Shown: one piece after another, positions 42,162 through 54,116 of the stretch
Layout: each line of letters opens with the position of its first letter
Numbering within the stretch: the stretch's first letter is position 1
Notes under the pieces: generated by a model
What the model saw: only the letters and a program-made list of their open reading frames with translations
Databases searched by the model: none
What the model was told of the DNA's origin: nothing
NCBI GenBank assembly: GCA_050084515.1
Contig: CM114271.1
Coordinates: forward strand, 18,724,001 to 18,788,000
Length of the DNA stretch: 64,000 nt
From: Blasia pusilla
Taxonomy: Eukaryota; Marchantiophyta; Marchantiopsida; Blasiales
Reading direction: 5' to 3'
Program-made: the position numbers and the translations under genes

Positions 42162-43660
42162 TATCTCCTATTACTCTTCCCACAATGGGTTTTAGTCCTC
42201 CCTCCAAGGGGTGGTGCAACGGGTCATCGTGAAACCTCCACACGTATTCAACGCTTTAGGTCTGGGGATTGGAAGAATCTTCAAAATTAGCATGTACTTC
42301 GAGCAGAGGCCTTAGCTGCGGCTCATCCCACTCAACATGCCAATCATGGGAGGCCTTCAATACAACAACGCCTTCGATGAAGTCTACTTTTGGGGCACGT
42401 TGGTGAGTTTTCACGTGCAGCTCGAGCATTGGGTCCTCTTTCTCCGGTGGTTCCAAGTGCGGAAACAGTGGCTCTCTTAGAAGCTCTTCATCCTCCTTCA
42501 AGTGGCGATGCTCCATCTTTTGTGGAAGACTATACAACGGACCTTGACTTGGAGCTTGACTTGGAGGTTTTCACAAGGGCTTTTCTGCATACTCCTCGCT
42601 TATCAACAAGCGGGCTGTCAGGGATGGTTTTTTAGCATCTCCGCGATTGCTTTATCCCAAAAGATTGAGCAAGTGGCTTTGTCTCTCTATATAAGGTGTG
42701 TCCACATATGGCGGCAGGTCGTCTCCCATTCTCTATCTCTTGGCTCCTAGGGGCTTGTCGCTCGTTGGCTATGGATAAGTCTCCTTCAGGTGTGTGCCCT
42801 TTGGCTATTGGAGAGGTTTTATACCGCTTGGTTAGTCGATCCCTATACTTGCAATTTCATCCTCACTTTAGTGCCCACTTATTTCCTCATCAATTTGGAG
42901 TGGCAACTCTTGGAGTTTGTGAGGATGTGGTGCATGGGATTTGCTCCACTCTTGATATTCATCCAGATTGGGTAGCAATTCAAGTCGATGTGGCTAACGC
43001 ATTCAATTCAGTTTCTCGTGCGGCCATCTTTGAGGAGTTACGTCGTGCAGGAGGACAACTTGCGAGCCTCATTCCATTTGTTTGCTCCTTTTATGCCTAT
43101 GATACGCCCATTATCTATTTCCATCATGCTACTTCTAGGGAATATAGTATTCTACAATCGGCTTGTGGCACACGTCAAGGTGATCCCATGGGGGGCCCAC
43201 TCTTTGCCATTGCCCATTTTTGTGCCCTTCGAGCATCAGCGTAAGCATTTCCATCTTGTCTTTTCCCTTTTATTGTTGATGACACTCACATTATAGGTCC
43301 TCCTTTTGAAGTGGTTCTTGCTTATACTCATTTCGTGGAGCAATTATCTTTCTTAAACCTTAAAGTCCAACCTAGTAAATGTGGAGTATGGTCTCCTTCA
43401 TGCCTTCCCTCAACATTCACCCCACCTACTCCTGATTTTCCCATCTACATTGAAGGGGTTAGAGTTCTTGGGGTCCCAATTGGCTTCATCGATTATGTCT
43501 CAAAGTTCTTGGATGAGGCCCTTTTGAAAGACGTGGAATGGCTTCATTTGTTACCTCATCTCGGGGATCCCCAAGTAGCTTATGGGATTCTCTCCCAATT
43601 TTTCTACAACGTCCTTCCTAACTTCTTCGCACTTGTTCTCCCACTTCAAGGTTCTTACAT
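42162..43660 (+). pseudogene. Reverse transcriptase domain of the non-LTR element
   Basis: Across several frames: GVCPLAIGEVLYRLVSR (RT motif 2 region), IQVDVANAFNSVSR (motif A Asp), CGTRQGDPMGGPLFAIAHF (motif B), FIVDDTHIIG near 43262 (motif C, VDD), then LNLKVQPSKCGVWSP and VRVLGVPIG (motif D/E and thumb). The order and wording are those of non-LTR RTs. Frameshifts near 42640, 43240 and 43300 break it. Confidence 0.75.
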
Positions 43661-44937
43661 CGGTTGGCCTCTTTTGATGCTTCTATCTTGGCAACTTTTG
43701 GTCAACTTCTTGGCCCAAATACCTTTGAGGGAGAGGATGGTGTCTTTGCTTCACAACAAGCTATCTTGCCTATTTCTTTTGGAGGGGTGGGACTGTCCTC
43801 TATAGTTGCATCTGCTCTCGTCGCCTTTTTGGGGAGTTGGGCGTTGGTAGCACCGATTATGGCTTCAAGGTTTCTCCAAGGAGATACACCTATCTTGATG
43901 GATCATATCGCCCATGTAGAGGAGGGGGACTTGTTATTTCAACAACAACTGAGATCTGCACGAGCTCTTTTTCCTCTTGCTACACAAGCAATTCTACCCC
44001 CTTTGAGTCAACTGATTATGGAAGGGCTTGATCGACTTCAAGAGCATATCTCCGAGAATCTACATCAAATCAACTTTTCTAGCATTCTCTCCGAGGCATC
44101 CTCTGACGCTAATCGAGCTCATCTACATTCATGTGCGGGTACCGGAGCGGGGGCGTGGCTTACTGAAAATCCTCTTATTCTTCCATTTCATCTTCCTCGA
44201 AGTATATTCTCGACATCTTTGTGCTTACGTCTTGCACTTCCCCATCCTTCTCTCTTAGGTGTGCCGAATTGTGTATGCGGGGATCCCATTGATGCCAAGG
44301 GTATCCATATTCTCTGATGTGCACATGGTGGAGAACGAACGGCCACACATGATGTCATTAGAGAGGCGATAGCATGGGTGGCTCGTATTGCAGGATACAC
44401 CGTTGGGCAAGAGCAACTCCATGGCCTACCTTCAACCACACAAGCAACCTCTCGTCGGAGAGTGGACCTTGTTATGTCTCGAGGTGGATTTCCGACACTA
44501 GGTGATGTGGTGGTTGCTGATCCAACATGTTCTGACTTGGTGTGTCGAGCCGCACATACCAAAGGTTTGGCGGCCAAAGCTGCAGCAAGAATCAAGGAGT
44601 TAAGTTATGTTGTGAGACATGCGACTGATGGATTTATTCCTTTTGCGGTGGAAGTATTCGGTCATTTACATGTGTCTTTTGATACTTTCCTGAAAACATG
44701 TGCTCACCACTCCCTCGAGAATCATCACCTTGCCCCTTCCTGTAGTCCTTCTCTCTAGGTAGTTACTACTTATTTTCGGCAATGCATCTCAGTGGCCTTA
44801 CAACGTGCACAAGCCTTGGCATTGATACGTTGTGCGGAGGTGGTGGGGGGTCACTCGCCTCGTGGTCCATTCACGTCTGACCAACCACTCGTGTTCTTGT
44901 CAAATTTGTTTCAGGCTATCAATCGTGTAGCTCGTTG
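43661..44937 (+). pseudogene. RT thumb, zinc knuckle and restriction-like endonuclease of the non-LTR element
   Basis: Long helical linker (LFQQQLRSARALFPLAT), then CVCGDPIDAKGIHIL followed by C-x-H and a later His (THDVIREAI). This is the CCHC that precedes the nuclease in R2-like elements. The nuclease core follows: RRRVDLVMSRGG and then VVVADPT, giving the PD-(D/E)XK Asp residues, and KELSYVVRH, FIPFAVEVFGH as the typical end. A stop stands in the knuckle (about 44318) and another at 44758; reading continues to 44937. The enzyme would nick the target to prime reverse transcription. Confidence 0.7.
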
Positions 44938-45080
44938 AGCCGGTGTTTGCATTGGCTTGTTGCTATTTTCTTTTTGCATTCTTGTATGCATTTTTTGACT
45001 CCTCTTTTGAGTTGTTATTACCTTTCTTTGTCCTCTTCTGAGGTTTCTTTTATAATAAAGTGGATATATTAATAAAGGTG

Positions 45081-45594
45081 TAACTTAATAATTAGTCTTG
45101 TTTGCTTTTCAGAAAAGATAATAAAATGCCTTCTAAACCTTTTCACAAAATTTCAACTCTTTTAAACTTTCCTCTCTTAATAACATAGTTTCACACTAAT
45201 CATGTTTGTCATGCAACGATTAAAAAAAAGTTAAATATCGGCATCAATAGAACGGTTAGAAAATCATCCCGTAATAGAATTTAACTTTGGAATGTTAAGA
45301 TATGATCTGATCTCCACACCAATAAATTACAATTATATCTTTCATGTGATCCACTACATAATTAAAACACTATTATAGTGTCTTATGTTGCAAAAAAAAA
45401 ATGGTTCTTACTTGAATACATGTCGAATATCAAAAGTGGGTACAACCAAACTTCTAACTTGTTATGGAGGGAGTTGTTAAAGGGATGTAAATCACCCCCC
45501 AAAAGAGTAAATAATTTAGTTTGTTTTCTTTTCACTCTATTCTATATTTACCTTTGTTCCTTGGCTTATGGGCTTTTGTAGCTAGCTCACACTA
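45081..45594. other. AT-rich, no gene recognised
   Basis: No credible ORF, repeat or RNA gene. Confidence 0.3.
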
Positions 45595-45815
45595 TGGGAG
45601 ACGTTGGCACTAGAGGCCCACTTAGTGGTAGTCATGGCTCTCTAGGTGTTGTTGTTGTTGTTGTCTTTGCTTTTGGTGAGTATAGCCGGTAGGGGGATGG
45701 CCCCTTTTCTTTTTCCACGCTAGTTGTGGCCTTCAAGTACTCGACTCTTTGAGTCCCCCTCTTTTGTACTCTTGATGGCTTTTCCATCACCCGCTTTTTA
45801 TTGTGGCTTCACTAG
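45595..45815 (+). repeat. Non-LTR retrotransposon 3' tail-like repeat, copy R2
   Basis: Diverged direct copy of R1 (36165): shared GAGACG, TAGAGGCCCACTTAGTGGTA-type start, a run of GTT repeats, GACTC-TTT-GAGTC and GATGG/CCATC hairpins, then GCTTTTTATTGTGG. Confidence 0.5.
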
Positions 45816-46820
45816 CCCCTTTCATTCCTTTGAATGAGATATTAAACTCTCAAAGTTTGACCGATGTTTAAAGAGTTTACGTATGTCAAATTTGCATGGG
45901 AGAGGATCATTGGAATTAAATCACTATTGGGAAAATTTTGAGATCCAACCAAAATTTTGAAATTTTGGTTGTTGAGAATACTTTTTGGGAAAAATCTTCC
46001 AACAATTCTCGCCTGAAATATTTCTCCGAAACAATTGAAAATCTATAGAAGGGAAATTTATTTCCACAAAGCAGAGCATACCTCCATTTTAAGAAGGAAA
46101 TGAAATTTCATCATAAAAAAAAAAATTGAAAATAGTGCAATTCTAGAAAAAAAAAAATCATTCCTCTAAATCTTCCTTGACTTTATTATATATTTAAATA
46201 GTACTTTCCAAGTCACAAACCACCTTTATTTAAGTTACATTATAAATTATTAATTTCTTCATTCATGAATAATCATATATAACTTATTAACTTATTTTAC
46301 TTCTTTCCATAAAAATAAATATGAGACTTTATATTCCCTCTTTAAGATAATTTGCTTTCTCTTAAAAGAAACTTCCTTCACATAAGAACTCAAGTTTGGG
46401 GAAACAAAGGGGGACCAAAAAAAAAAAGGGAAGTTGAGCGCCCATAGACAAGTCTTTCCATAGGGCGCGTATAAGTTCACGGACATAGACATGACCATGG
46501 ACACACACTTTCTCCATATGCAACCATGCTTGCAAAGTAACAATCTATATTATTAAGGAAGGACTATCTCCCATGATGATACCCATATGGATGACCCTAA
46601 GCCCTAACCATACCCTCCCATGATGATGTGGATCAAATTTTATTAAAAGTCTTTTTACATTGAATTTAAGTTTTATATCATGCACGGGTATCTTTAAATT
46701 ATTAGTTGAGATTAATGGAGATGATTCTAGGGCAAGGGTAATGAGAAAGGAGGGAAGAAACAAGAAAGTGTGAAACACGGAGGCAAGTGGGAGAATGAGA
46801 AAGAAGGGGGAGGTGGGGCC
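45816..46820. other. AT-rich, no gene recognised
   Basis: Poly-A runs and short ORFs only; nothing supported. Confidence 0.3.
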
Positions 46821-46825
46821 TATAT

Positions 46826-47824
46826 TGTCGCAACCCTCATAACAAAATAAATGTCAAACGGAACATTAGAACTTTAGCGGGCTCATACTATGATGGTTGC
46901 GTTTTGGAGAGGTCTCTTGGAAAAGTCCTAGAGACAAAATACGCGAATAGAGTTTTGTGCGTTTTATCCGTTTATGGTCGCGACTAGGAAACCTAGACCA
47001 AACATGAACCAAGACTTGAGATGAGTCAAGTTTAGAAAGGTTGGTTACCAAAGAGGTGAGAACAATATTTGGAACACGTTTGGGGTTTTGACTATATTTC
47101 GGACCATAAAGTTTAGTCTCGATATGAGTTTGGGACAAGTAAGGTGGCGTTGGAAAGCTAATGTCAATCCACTTCCAACGCACCAAAGATCTCAGCAAAC
47201 GCACAAGCAAAGGCTGAGATATTGACTGAAAGCAACTCTATGGGGAGTTGGGTTGAGGGCCAAAATGAGGGGGCCGGCTGTCTTTTCCCCAAAGATTGGG
47301 GGAGGGCGGTGATCCCCAAAAGTAATAGTAAGGGGGAGTGTCTCCAAGGATTATTGGGATCCAAACCCATTTTGGGCGCCAAAGGGCGGCTCAAGGGCAC
47401 GGAATGGAACGAGAATTTGGAATTAGGACTTTGAATCCAAACCTGATCCAAGGGAGTGGATTTTGAAAGTCACTCCTAGACTCCAACCCGTGACTTATTT
47501 TAGTGAATCTTAGTTAGGGACTCATTGGAGGTCCATTGGATATTTGAGACCGCCAAACATGCAAACGCCGTTTAAGGTCCTAAACCGACCAAAAAAATTG
47601 TTTTAAGTCTTGAGAGACTTGCCTATATTGCAAAACAAGAGACTAGGAAGATTAAGCTTGATGAGAGACAGATTTGAGAACTCAGTGACTTAGAGCGTTG
47701 ATTGATCCTGACCTGACTAACTTGATTGCGTGTTTGAATGCATATCAAGATTGAGAGCGTGTCCTACCGAACGCACGCTTCTACAACACCAAAAATTACG
47801 TTCAAGGAAAGTAGGTGCACGACA
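46826..47824 (+). repeat. Solo chromovirus LTR with TATAT target duplication
   Basis: Begins TGTCGCAACC and ends GTGCACGACA, 999 bp, related to the LTRs of chromoviruses I and II. Flanked by TATAT on both sides (46821-46825 and 47825-47829). No internal sequence is present, so it arose by LTR-LTR recombination. Confidence 0.9.
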
Positions 47825-47829
47825 TATAT

Positions 47830-48709
47830 GGAAAATTCCTTCCATAGCACAGATGTACGTCCATGAGTATGGACATATCTACAGATGCAAACTTTATTCA
47901 TATATAATCTTGGGTTGAATAGAATTTTAGAAATAGGTACCTCTTCTTTGCTGCCCACTATATCTTATGCCATGCAAAATAGAAATCACAAAATAGAAAT
48001 CAATCTTATATTCATCAAATTCTATCTACTTATATGATGCTCATATTATGCAATGTACAAATGTGAACTAATAAATATTTTATTCAATAATCTATGATTT
48101 TAAAATTACTCTTTTTATTTTTTGTCTCCTTTCATTGCATATACTACCAAAATTTTTGAAATTTTTTTTTCATGATAACAATTTCTTGATTTGCAAACAT
48201 CTCATCCATCTATTGATTAAACAAAATTAAAAACTTTTTCTTCTATTGATTGTTTGCCATGTGCAGTCTTCTAGTCACCATAATATACGTATTCTTACTA
48301 GATGCAATCCCCATGGATAACTTAGCATGGCATAACCGTAAGTGGAACCACAATTCCTTACTTAACCCCTCATCAAGTACGGACTCTTCTTAACCTCTCC
48401 ATTACTCTCTACTCTAGAGCTCGGACAGTATTTTTTAGTAGATGAGTTTTTTATCGGGACTACTGGAAACATTTAGGTTTTCTGAAATAATTCTCAGCCC
48501 ACCCCTAAGACTTTTTACCTTATCAAGTTTTTGCCCAAGATTTTTTTCCTTCTCAGGTTATTTCCTGCATGAAACTTGAGCCACCAGTTTTTTGATGGGC
48601 TTGGAATTGGCATGCCAATTTTTTCCTGTCACATTTTCTACCTTTCAGTTTAGTTCTGGTTATAAGCAAAGTCCCCAGTAGCCTTCTCAACTTACCTCCT
48701 CATTTTTTT
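47830..48709. other. AT-rich flank of hAT-like copy 4; no gene recognised
   Basis: The right part (48440-48700) is T-rich with the TTTTTT-and-CCC wording of the other hAT 3' flanks. Nothing else is seen. Confidence 0.35.
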
Positions 48710-48762
48710 ACCTCTAGCTGGAGTTGAACCAGAATTCCCCCTACCAGTTGGGGGCCAAAGGT
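48710..48762 (-). ncRNA. tRNA-elbow-like fold, distal duplicate in hAT-like copy 4
   Basis: 53 nt on the minus strand: ACCTTTGG with CTAGAGGT (paired with wobbles), CCCCC/GGGGG arm with loop including AACTGGT, then CTGG-TTCAACT-CCAG fully paired. Against 9052-9105 four pairs change on both sides: acceptor positions 2 and 4, D-like arm position 2 and T-arm position 2. Confidence 0.6.
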
Positions 48763-48808
48763 GCTAAGAAACCTTCCTAGCCTTCTCACCTCACCTCCTC
48801 ATTTTTTT

Positions 48809-48861
48809 ACCTCAGACTGGAGTTGAACGAGAATTCCCCCTACTAGTTGGAGGCCAGAGGT
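48809..48861 (-). ncRNA. tRNA-elbow-like fold downstream of hAT-like copy 4
   Basis: 53 nt: ACCTCTGG with TCTGAGGT, CCTCC/GGGGG arm with loop AACTAGTA (one G of the GG pair lost), CTCG-TTCAACT-CCAG. It lies 99 bp from 48710 inside a tandem duplication that includes its flanks (about 48685-48785 and 48786-48884). Confidence 0.5.
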
Positions 48862-48981
48862 GCTAAGAACTCTTCCTACAAGGAGTATTCATAAAATGAA
48901 CTTTCTTTGTAGGAGGGTTTGACTGCAGAAAATAAATAACTACTAGAAGCATTTTCAAAATGAAATGAAGTTATAGAGAAA

Positions 48982-51900
48982 CTAGGATGAAGGGTCAGGG
49001 TTAAGCTCACCTTCCTCAGCAGCTTCATGTACAATGGGAGGAACAATGTACAACTCTGGATTAGCATATACAAATCTATATTCCTTTGAGTGTTTCCATG
49101 TGTCCATAGCAGAAATGAGGACCTTATCCACATCAAAATTCTCATTTGGATCCTCCATATTAACCCTCAGCAAAGCTTCCAAGTGATAAGAGGTTAAGCT
49201 ATTTCTTAACCTATTCTTAATGACATTCTGAATGCTAAAAGCTCTCTCACATGATGTTATTGATACACATTGGACTCTAGCTATATCACCTAAAATACAG
49301 AGATTAGCATACTTAGTCTTCAGGCTCGGACTACCACTTACCATATACGATAAGTCCTTGAAGACCTTCTCCTTCCAATCTGTCATGGCCTAAATCTTGA
49401 AGGCCAAGAATTCTTGAGGGCTGCACCATCTAGAAGAGGCTTTTTCACCCTGCCATGCAAGGTTTTTTCCTGTCCATAGAAAGAGCTCAACATTTCAAAG
49501 TCTCTCACACCCCAATCTCTTAAACTAAATATGGTAGAAGCCATTTCGGATGGATTGAGGATCTTAAAACCTCCAATGATGTTATTGTCTTCAAACCTTT
49601 CTTGCAAAGCTACACATATGGCCTCAACAAAATTCCTTTGGAAAAAAACATCTTCTTCTAAATCCTTTCCTATCACATCCCTATCCATTTGGATTGAATG
49701 AAAGAAAGAACCCCTTATCTTTGATTGCAAGCGCTGCAGATATCTATCACTAGGACCATAGTTCGAAAGGAGATGAAAACCGCTAGACTGAGAAATGAGA
49801 TAGGCATTCATATCTACACTTTCATGTACATAATTCATTCTAATATGTGCTATCTCAGTCTGAACAATAGAAGCAACGCTAGATATATCAACAAACTTCA
49901 TCTGGAATAACTTGCTCAACATTGCCATAGAATGAAGTATGTCAGCCAGAAAGTATAAAATATAAATCATTTTGAAGGACTTTAACCTCTTTAGAAGATT
50001 TGAAGCTACCCCATCATCTTCCTTGGGATTCACAGTAGAGAAGTAGACCATGACCGATTCTAAACTATCACATAAAGAAGAAACGGCTTGCCACCTGCTA
50101 AGCCATCTGACCTTTAGATAACGTTTCATGACTTTCCTACAATCATTTAGCTCTTCTTGTAGAGAAGAGAGACCAGAATTCCTCTTAGAACTCTTCTTGA
50201 AATAAAATGCAACAGAATTCAAAATGTTATCCACCTCATCACTAAGTTCCTTGCACCCTAGGCTCTTTGCTGCAACAAGAGCAGCTAAGTTTGTCTGGTG
50301 TGCCATACAGTGGACGCTTGTCATGTAAGAATTAACATTCCTCTTCAAATGGGAACCTACCCCATTCCTAGTACCTACCATAGTGTTGGCCCCATCAGAC
50401 CCAAAACCAACCATCTTCTCAAAATCCAATTCCCATTCCCTAAGTGAGGATACTAAACAATCTGAAATGGACTCGAGATCCTTGTTCTCAACCTTGATCA
50501 ATCCTAAGAAGGAGGTGCAAACTTGACCTTCATCAAGGTAAGTGACGAAGGCAACGAGGTGTCATGTTACTGATATTTCCGTGGATTCATCTACCATTAT
50601 TCCGTAAAAGGGACTAAGTCTAACCCTAGCTAGAAGCAATCTTTGAATTACCAAACTAATACATGTTATGTCTTGTCATCCTGATACATCGATTTTTTGA
50701 GCATTATAGATCCAGATTTGAGTAATGTACAGAGACCAGGGAATGAGGAAAATGCAACATTATACTTAGCCATGAAGTATGATCCTCGAAAAAGATTAAG
50801 CACCACTAAATCACAGTTTTTATTGGTGCTTGCAATAGATTTCTATGGAGTTTTTCTACCACTATATTGAGCCCAAGCCAATTTTTTTATGTTCCTTGGT
50901 GTCGCGACCCTCATGACCAAATAAGTGTCAAGCGGAACATCAGAACATTAGCGGGCTCACGCTAAGATGGTTTGCGCGTTGGAGTTGTTTCAAAGAGGAG
51001 ACAAGAGACGAGACGCGAGCGAGGAGTCGCGTTTCAGGTGTTATGGGCGCGACTGAGAAACCTGGACCAAACGCGGAATGAGACTTGAAAGAAGTCGAGT
51101 CTAGGAAGTGGGTTGCCAAAGGAAAGATCCGGATTTGGAACGCCACTAGCGTTTGAGAGTTTCCGACTGTATTTATGGCCATAACTTTTAGTGCCAAGAT
51201 GCGTTTGGAGCAAATAAGGATGCGTTGGAAAGCTTATGGAGAGCCGGTCCAAACGCATTAAAGATCCCTGCAAACGCATAAGTAGCGGCCGAGATACAAC
51301 CCAAAAAAGATTGTAAGTGGAGTCGGGTTGAGGGCCACAATGAAGGGCCCGACCCTCTTTTCCCAAAGGGAAGGGGTTATTGGAGAACCCCAGAAGTACT
51401 AGTAAGGGGGAAGGTCTCCGAGAGTGATTGGAACCCAAACTCCACTTTGGGCGCCGCGGGGCGGCTCAAGGGCATGGAACGGAACGCGAGTTTGGGGGTT
51501 GGGTTGGAAAACCTGCACCAAGTCTAGTGAGGCGATTTTAGACATCCCTCTTGGATTCCACCCCGCGACTCAATTACTTGGGTCTCGGTTCGGAACTCAC
51601 CCGAAGACCGTTGAACAATTGGGATCGCTAGGCGCGCAAGTGCCGTTTCAGATCCTTGGACTAACCAGAAAGTCTGTTCCAAGTCTTGAAGGACTTGCCA
51701 TGTGTTGGAAGCTAGGAACTAAGGAAGGTTGAGCTTGATGAGACGCCGAGTTGAAGACTCGGTGGGTTGGAACGCCGGTTGGCCAAACCCGACTAACAAG
51801 AGTGCGTGTTTGGGTCCAGATCGGCGATGAATTCGTGACCTACTGAACGCACGCTTCCGCAACACTAAAGATTGACGTTCAAGGAGAGTAGGGGCACGAC

Positions 51901-52239
51901 ACTTGGATTTACCATGGTCTGTGAAGGCAGGAATCTTCACATTGATGGCTTCGGATGTGGCAAATACAAATTTCCCTCCTGAGTCCTTGCACACTTTACA
52001 AAATACCCTCCCTGTGTGAGGCTCAAATTGAATCCATTCAAAAGCTTGATACCAAGAGTCTTTCCAAAGCATGTTGTTCTCTTAAATCTTTGAAGCGGCA
52101 AGATCTGAAGGAGAATCTTCTCCTCACATGAGTTGGTTTCTACTACTGGTTCACTAACAATCCTCTTCATAAACCCCAAATCAGTAAGGGATTTTTGTCT
52201 CTTATCCCTAGATGCATTGTTGGCTGAAATATCCTCCAT
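48982..52239 (-). pseudogene. hAT-superfamily transposase, second subfamily (copy 4), split by a solo LTR
   Basis: The best-preserved transposase. After the N-terminus (start taken at Met 52239; KRQKSLTDLGFMKR follows) comes the zinc finger near 51950-52060 (WIQFEPHTGRVFCKVCKD, AFTDHGKSK). The solo LTR 50900-51901 interrupts next. Then the RNase-H-like core (FVTYLDEGQ region, SDGANTMVG), an open 372-codon stretch (49383-50501), and the hAT C-terminal dimerisation block (CERAFSIQNVIKNRLRNSL) in an open 134-codon stretch to the stop at 48982. Clearly diverged from copies 1-3, so at least two subfamilies exist here. A frameshift near 49386 and changes near 50520-50850 inactivate it. Confidence 0.85.
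50900..51901 (+). repeat. Solo chromovirus LTR inside hAT-like copy 4, CTTGG target duplication
   Basis: TGTCGCGACC at 50900 to GGCACGACA at 51901, 1002 bp. Perfect CTTGG duplication (50895-50899 and 51902-51906). Excising LTR plus one repeat restores transposase codons (DHGKSKEH). Confidence 0.92.
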
Positions 52240-52281
52240 AAGGAACTCTGAGAGTTCAGGTTTGTATTCTTTAATATACAC

Positions 52282-54116
52282 GCTACTCTGAAACCCTTTG
52301 TAAAGGGTTTAGGCTCGGACGGTTTCAAGGGTTTACAGAAACAATGAAAGACTCACAAAACTTCAAACAAAGAGCGATAAAGACGAGCTACAAGAGTGCA
52401 AATGAGACTCAAGTCCCCGACCCCAACTCCCTCGGGCCCTTACTCCCTGACTCCTGAGAGAAAAAAAGGAAAATAAGCAAGCGGCGAGTAGGAGGAGAAT
52501 GCAGTGTGCGTGGGCTTCTCCCAAAATGCAATGGCACAAGAACGAGGTGCGAGATCCAGCACATGAGGATTGAGGACCGAGACCCTACTCCCAAACTCTC
52601 TCCCGAGTCCCTAACTCCTACAGCAGCGATGAGGCTTGGATGAGCGTCTGAAACTCTGAGTGAGTCACACTCGCCTGTCCAACTCGCGGAACTGGATGAG
52701 GTGTGTCGAGCAGCCGATTTCTTCCGTGGAATCCTTCTCAACTTTTTGTCACGTGCGATGGCTGGCAAGCAATGCAACTGAGCAGCATGGAGCAGCTTGA
52801 ATTAGCGACTGACCAGCAAGGAGCAATAGAGCATTGAGCGAACACAATAAGAACTAAGCAATCACGCCAGTGAGCACTGAGAGCAACAAGGAGTAAACAC
52901 AATGACGAGCAAGCAACGAGGTGCCGAGGACGAGCGAGCAACGAGGCGCCAAGTACGGTGAGGACTCGAGGAGTAAGCACTAAGCAGTAAGCAAACCGAG
53001 CAACGAGCAACGAGGCGCCCAAGACGGCGAGGAGCAACACGGCGAGCAACGAGAACTCAAGACTCAGGAGTAAGCAAGAGTCTCCGACGCGGCAACGCGC
53101 ATTCAAGAAGGAACGAGGAGAAAATGAAAATCGAGTTGCAAATGTCTCCACCGAGTCAACCCCTACTCCCCTCGGCCATGCCTCCCTCTCTCCCAAAATG
53201 TGAAGTTGTGAATTGCTAGAGATCATCCGCACCTTAGAAGGGACGGTTGGATGAACCTTACACCCTCGCCCCCTTATCCACTACCCTCTTGATACCTGTC
53301 GGGGCCCAACACCTCCTCCCCCCTATCCGAAAATGCCTAAACCCTTCCACAAGTCCCGGTTACACTACCGGGAAATTCCAACCGGTTTCCTCACAACGGC
53401 CGGCATTTGTGACTTGAAGAAGCTCACTTCCGGGGATTCCTCATTCCTCTTCGGTTTCATCCCCGGGCCTGAGTTGCGTCCATCGGAAAATCTCAATTTC
53501 TGCCGGCGGCCTTTACAAAGGATGCCGGTTCTGTCCAAGCCTTGCTCTACTCTCTCTCTCTCCAGGTTTGAGGTTCCGAATTTAATGACCTTATGCGGAT
53601 AGGGTTGATTGGTCCCCCAAAAAGGATAGAGAATGAATGCATACGAGTTGCAGCAAAAAATGGGACGGATTCATGGCATCCAAATGAAGTGACCGTGGGA
53701 TCCACAGCTATCGGACGGGCAGAGGCGGTGGAAATACGATATTTGGCCGTCAAATCAAAATCTCGTTCCATTCGTTTGTTGAAGGACGAGCGGTGGGAGT
53801 AAGTACATACATATAAACATACATACTACATACATGTCCGCTTTCACATTTAACTCCGAGTCGACACGAAGTAAACGCCTGATAAGACTTCGCTAGGGGA
53901 TGAGGTGTAATGACTACGTGTATGCAACAAAAAATGAATCTGCTTAGATATCTATGGTAGTAATAATAATAGTAATCGGTGTACACACCGGTCTGCGAAA
54001 TGCGCGCGAAAGAGATGTGCGGGCAGAGCGACTGCGAGACTGAGGAAGGAATGAATAAATGAATGGATGGACGGACGGACGGACGGACCTCTGCAGATCG
54101 GCGGCGGCGCCTCATG
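52282..54116. other. No gene recognised; GAGCAACGAG-rich and CCGG-rich stretches
   Basis: 52790-53070 holds irregular GAGCAACGAGG and AGCAAGCAACG words like the 7420 repeat in style; the ORFs across it are by-products. 53330-53540 has CCGG-rich wording like 8090-8350. 54060-54085 is a short GGAC microsatellite. The strip 53600-54116 lies just past the kinase stop and includes its 3' UTR. Confidence 0.4.

Larger units (their letters stand above)
41397..45080 (+). mobile_element. Non-LTR retrotransposon with C-terminal restriction-like endonuclease
   Basis: One long decayed reading frame: Pro/Ser-rich N-terminus with a Cys-rich finger, RT in the middle, and a zinc-knuckle plus restriction-like endonuclease at the C-terminus. 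This is the R2/CRE/R4-type domain order rather than the N-terminal APE endonuclease of L1. The 3' tail after 44937 has two small hairpins and ends with AATAAAG-like repeats near 45055-45075. Target duplications were not found. Inactive through stops and frameshifts. Confidence 0.75.
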
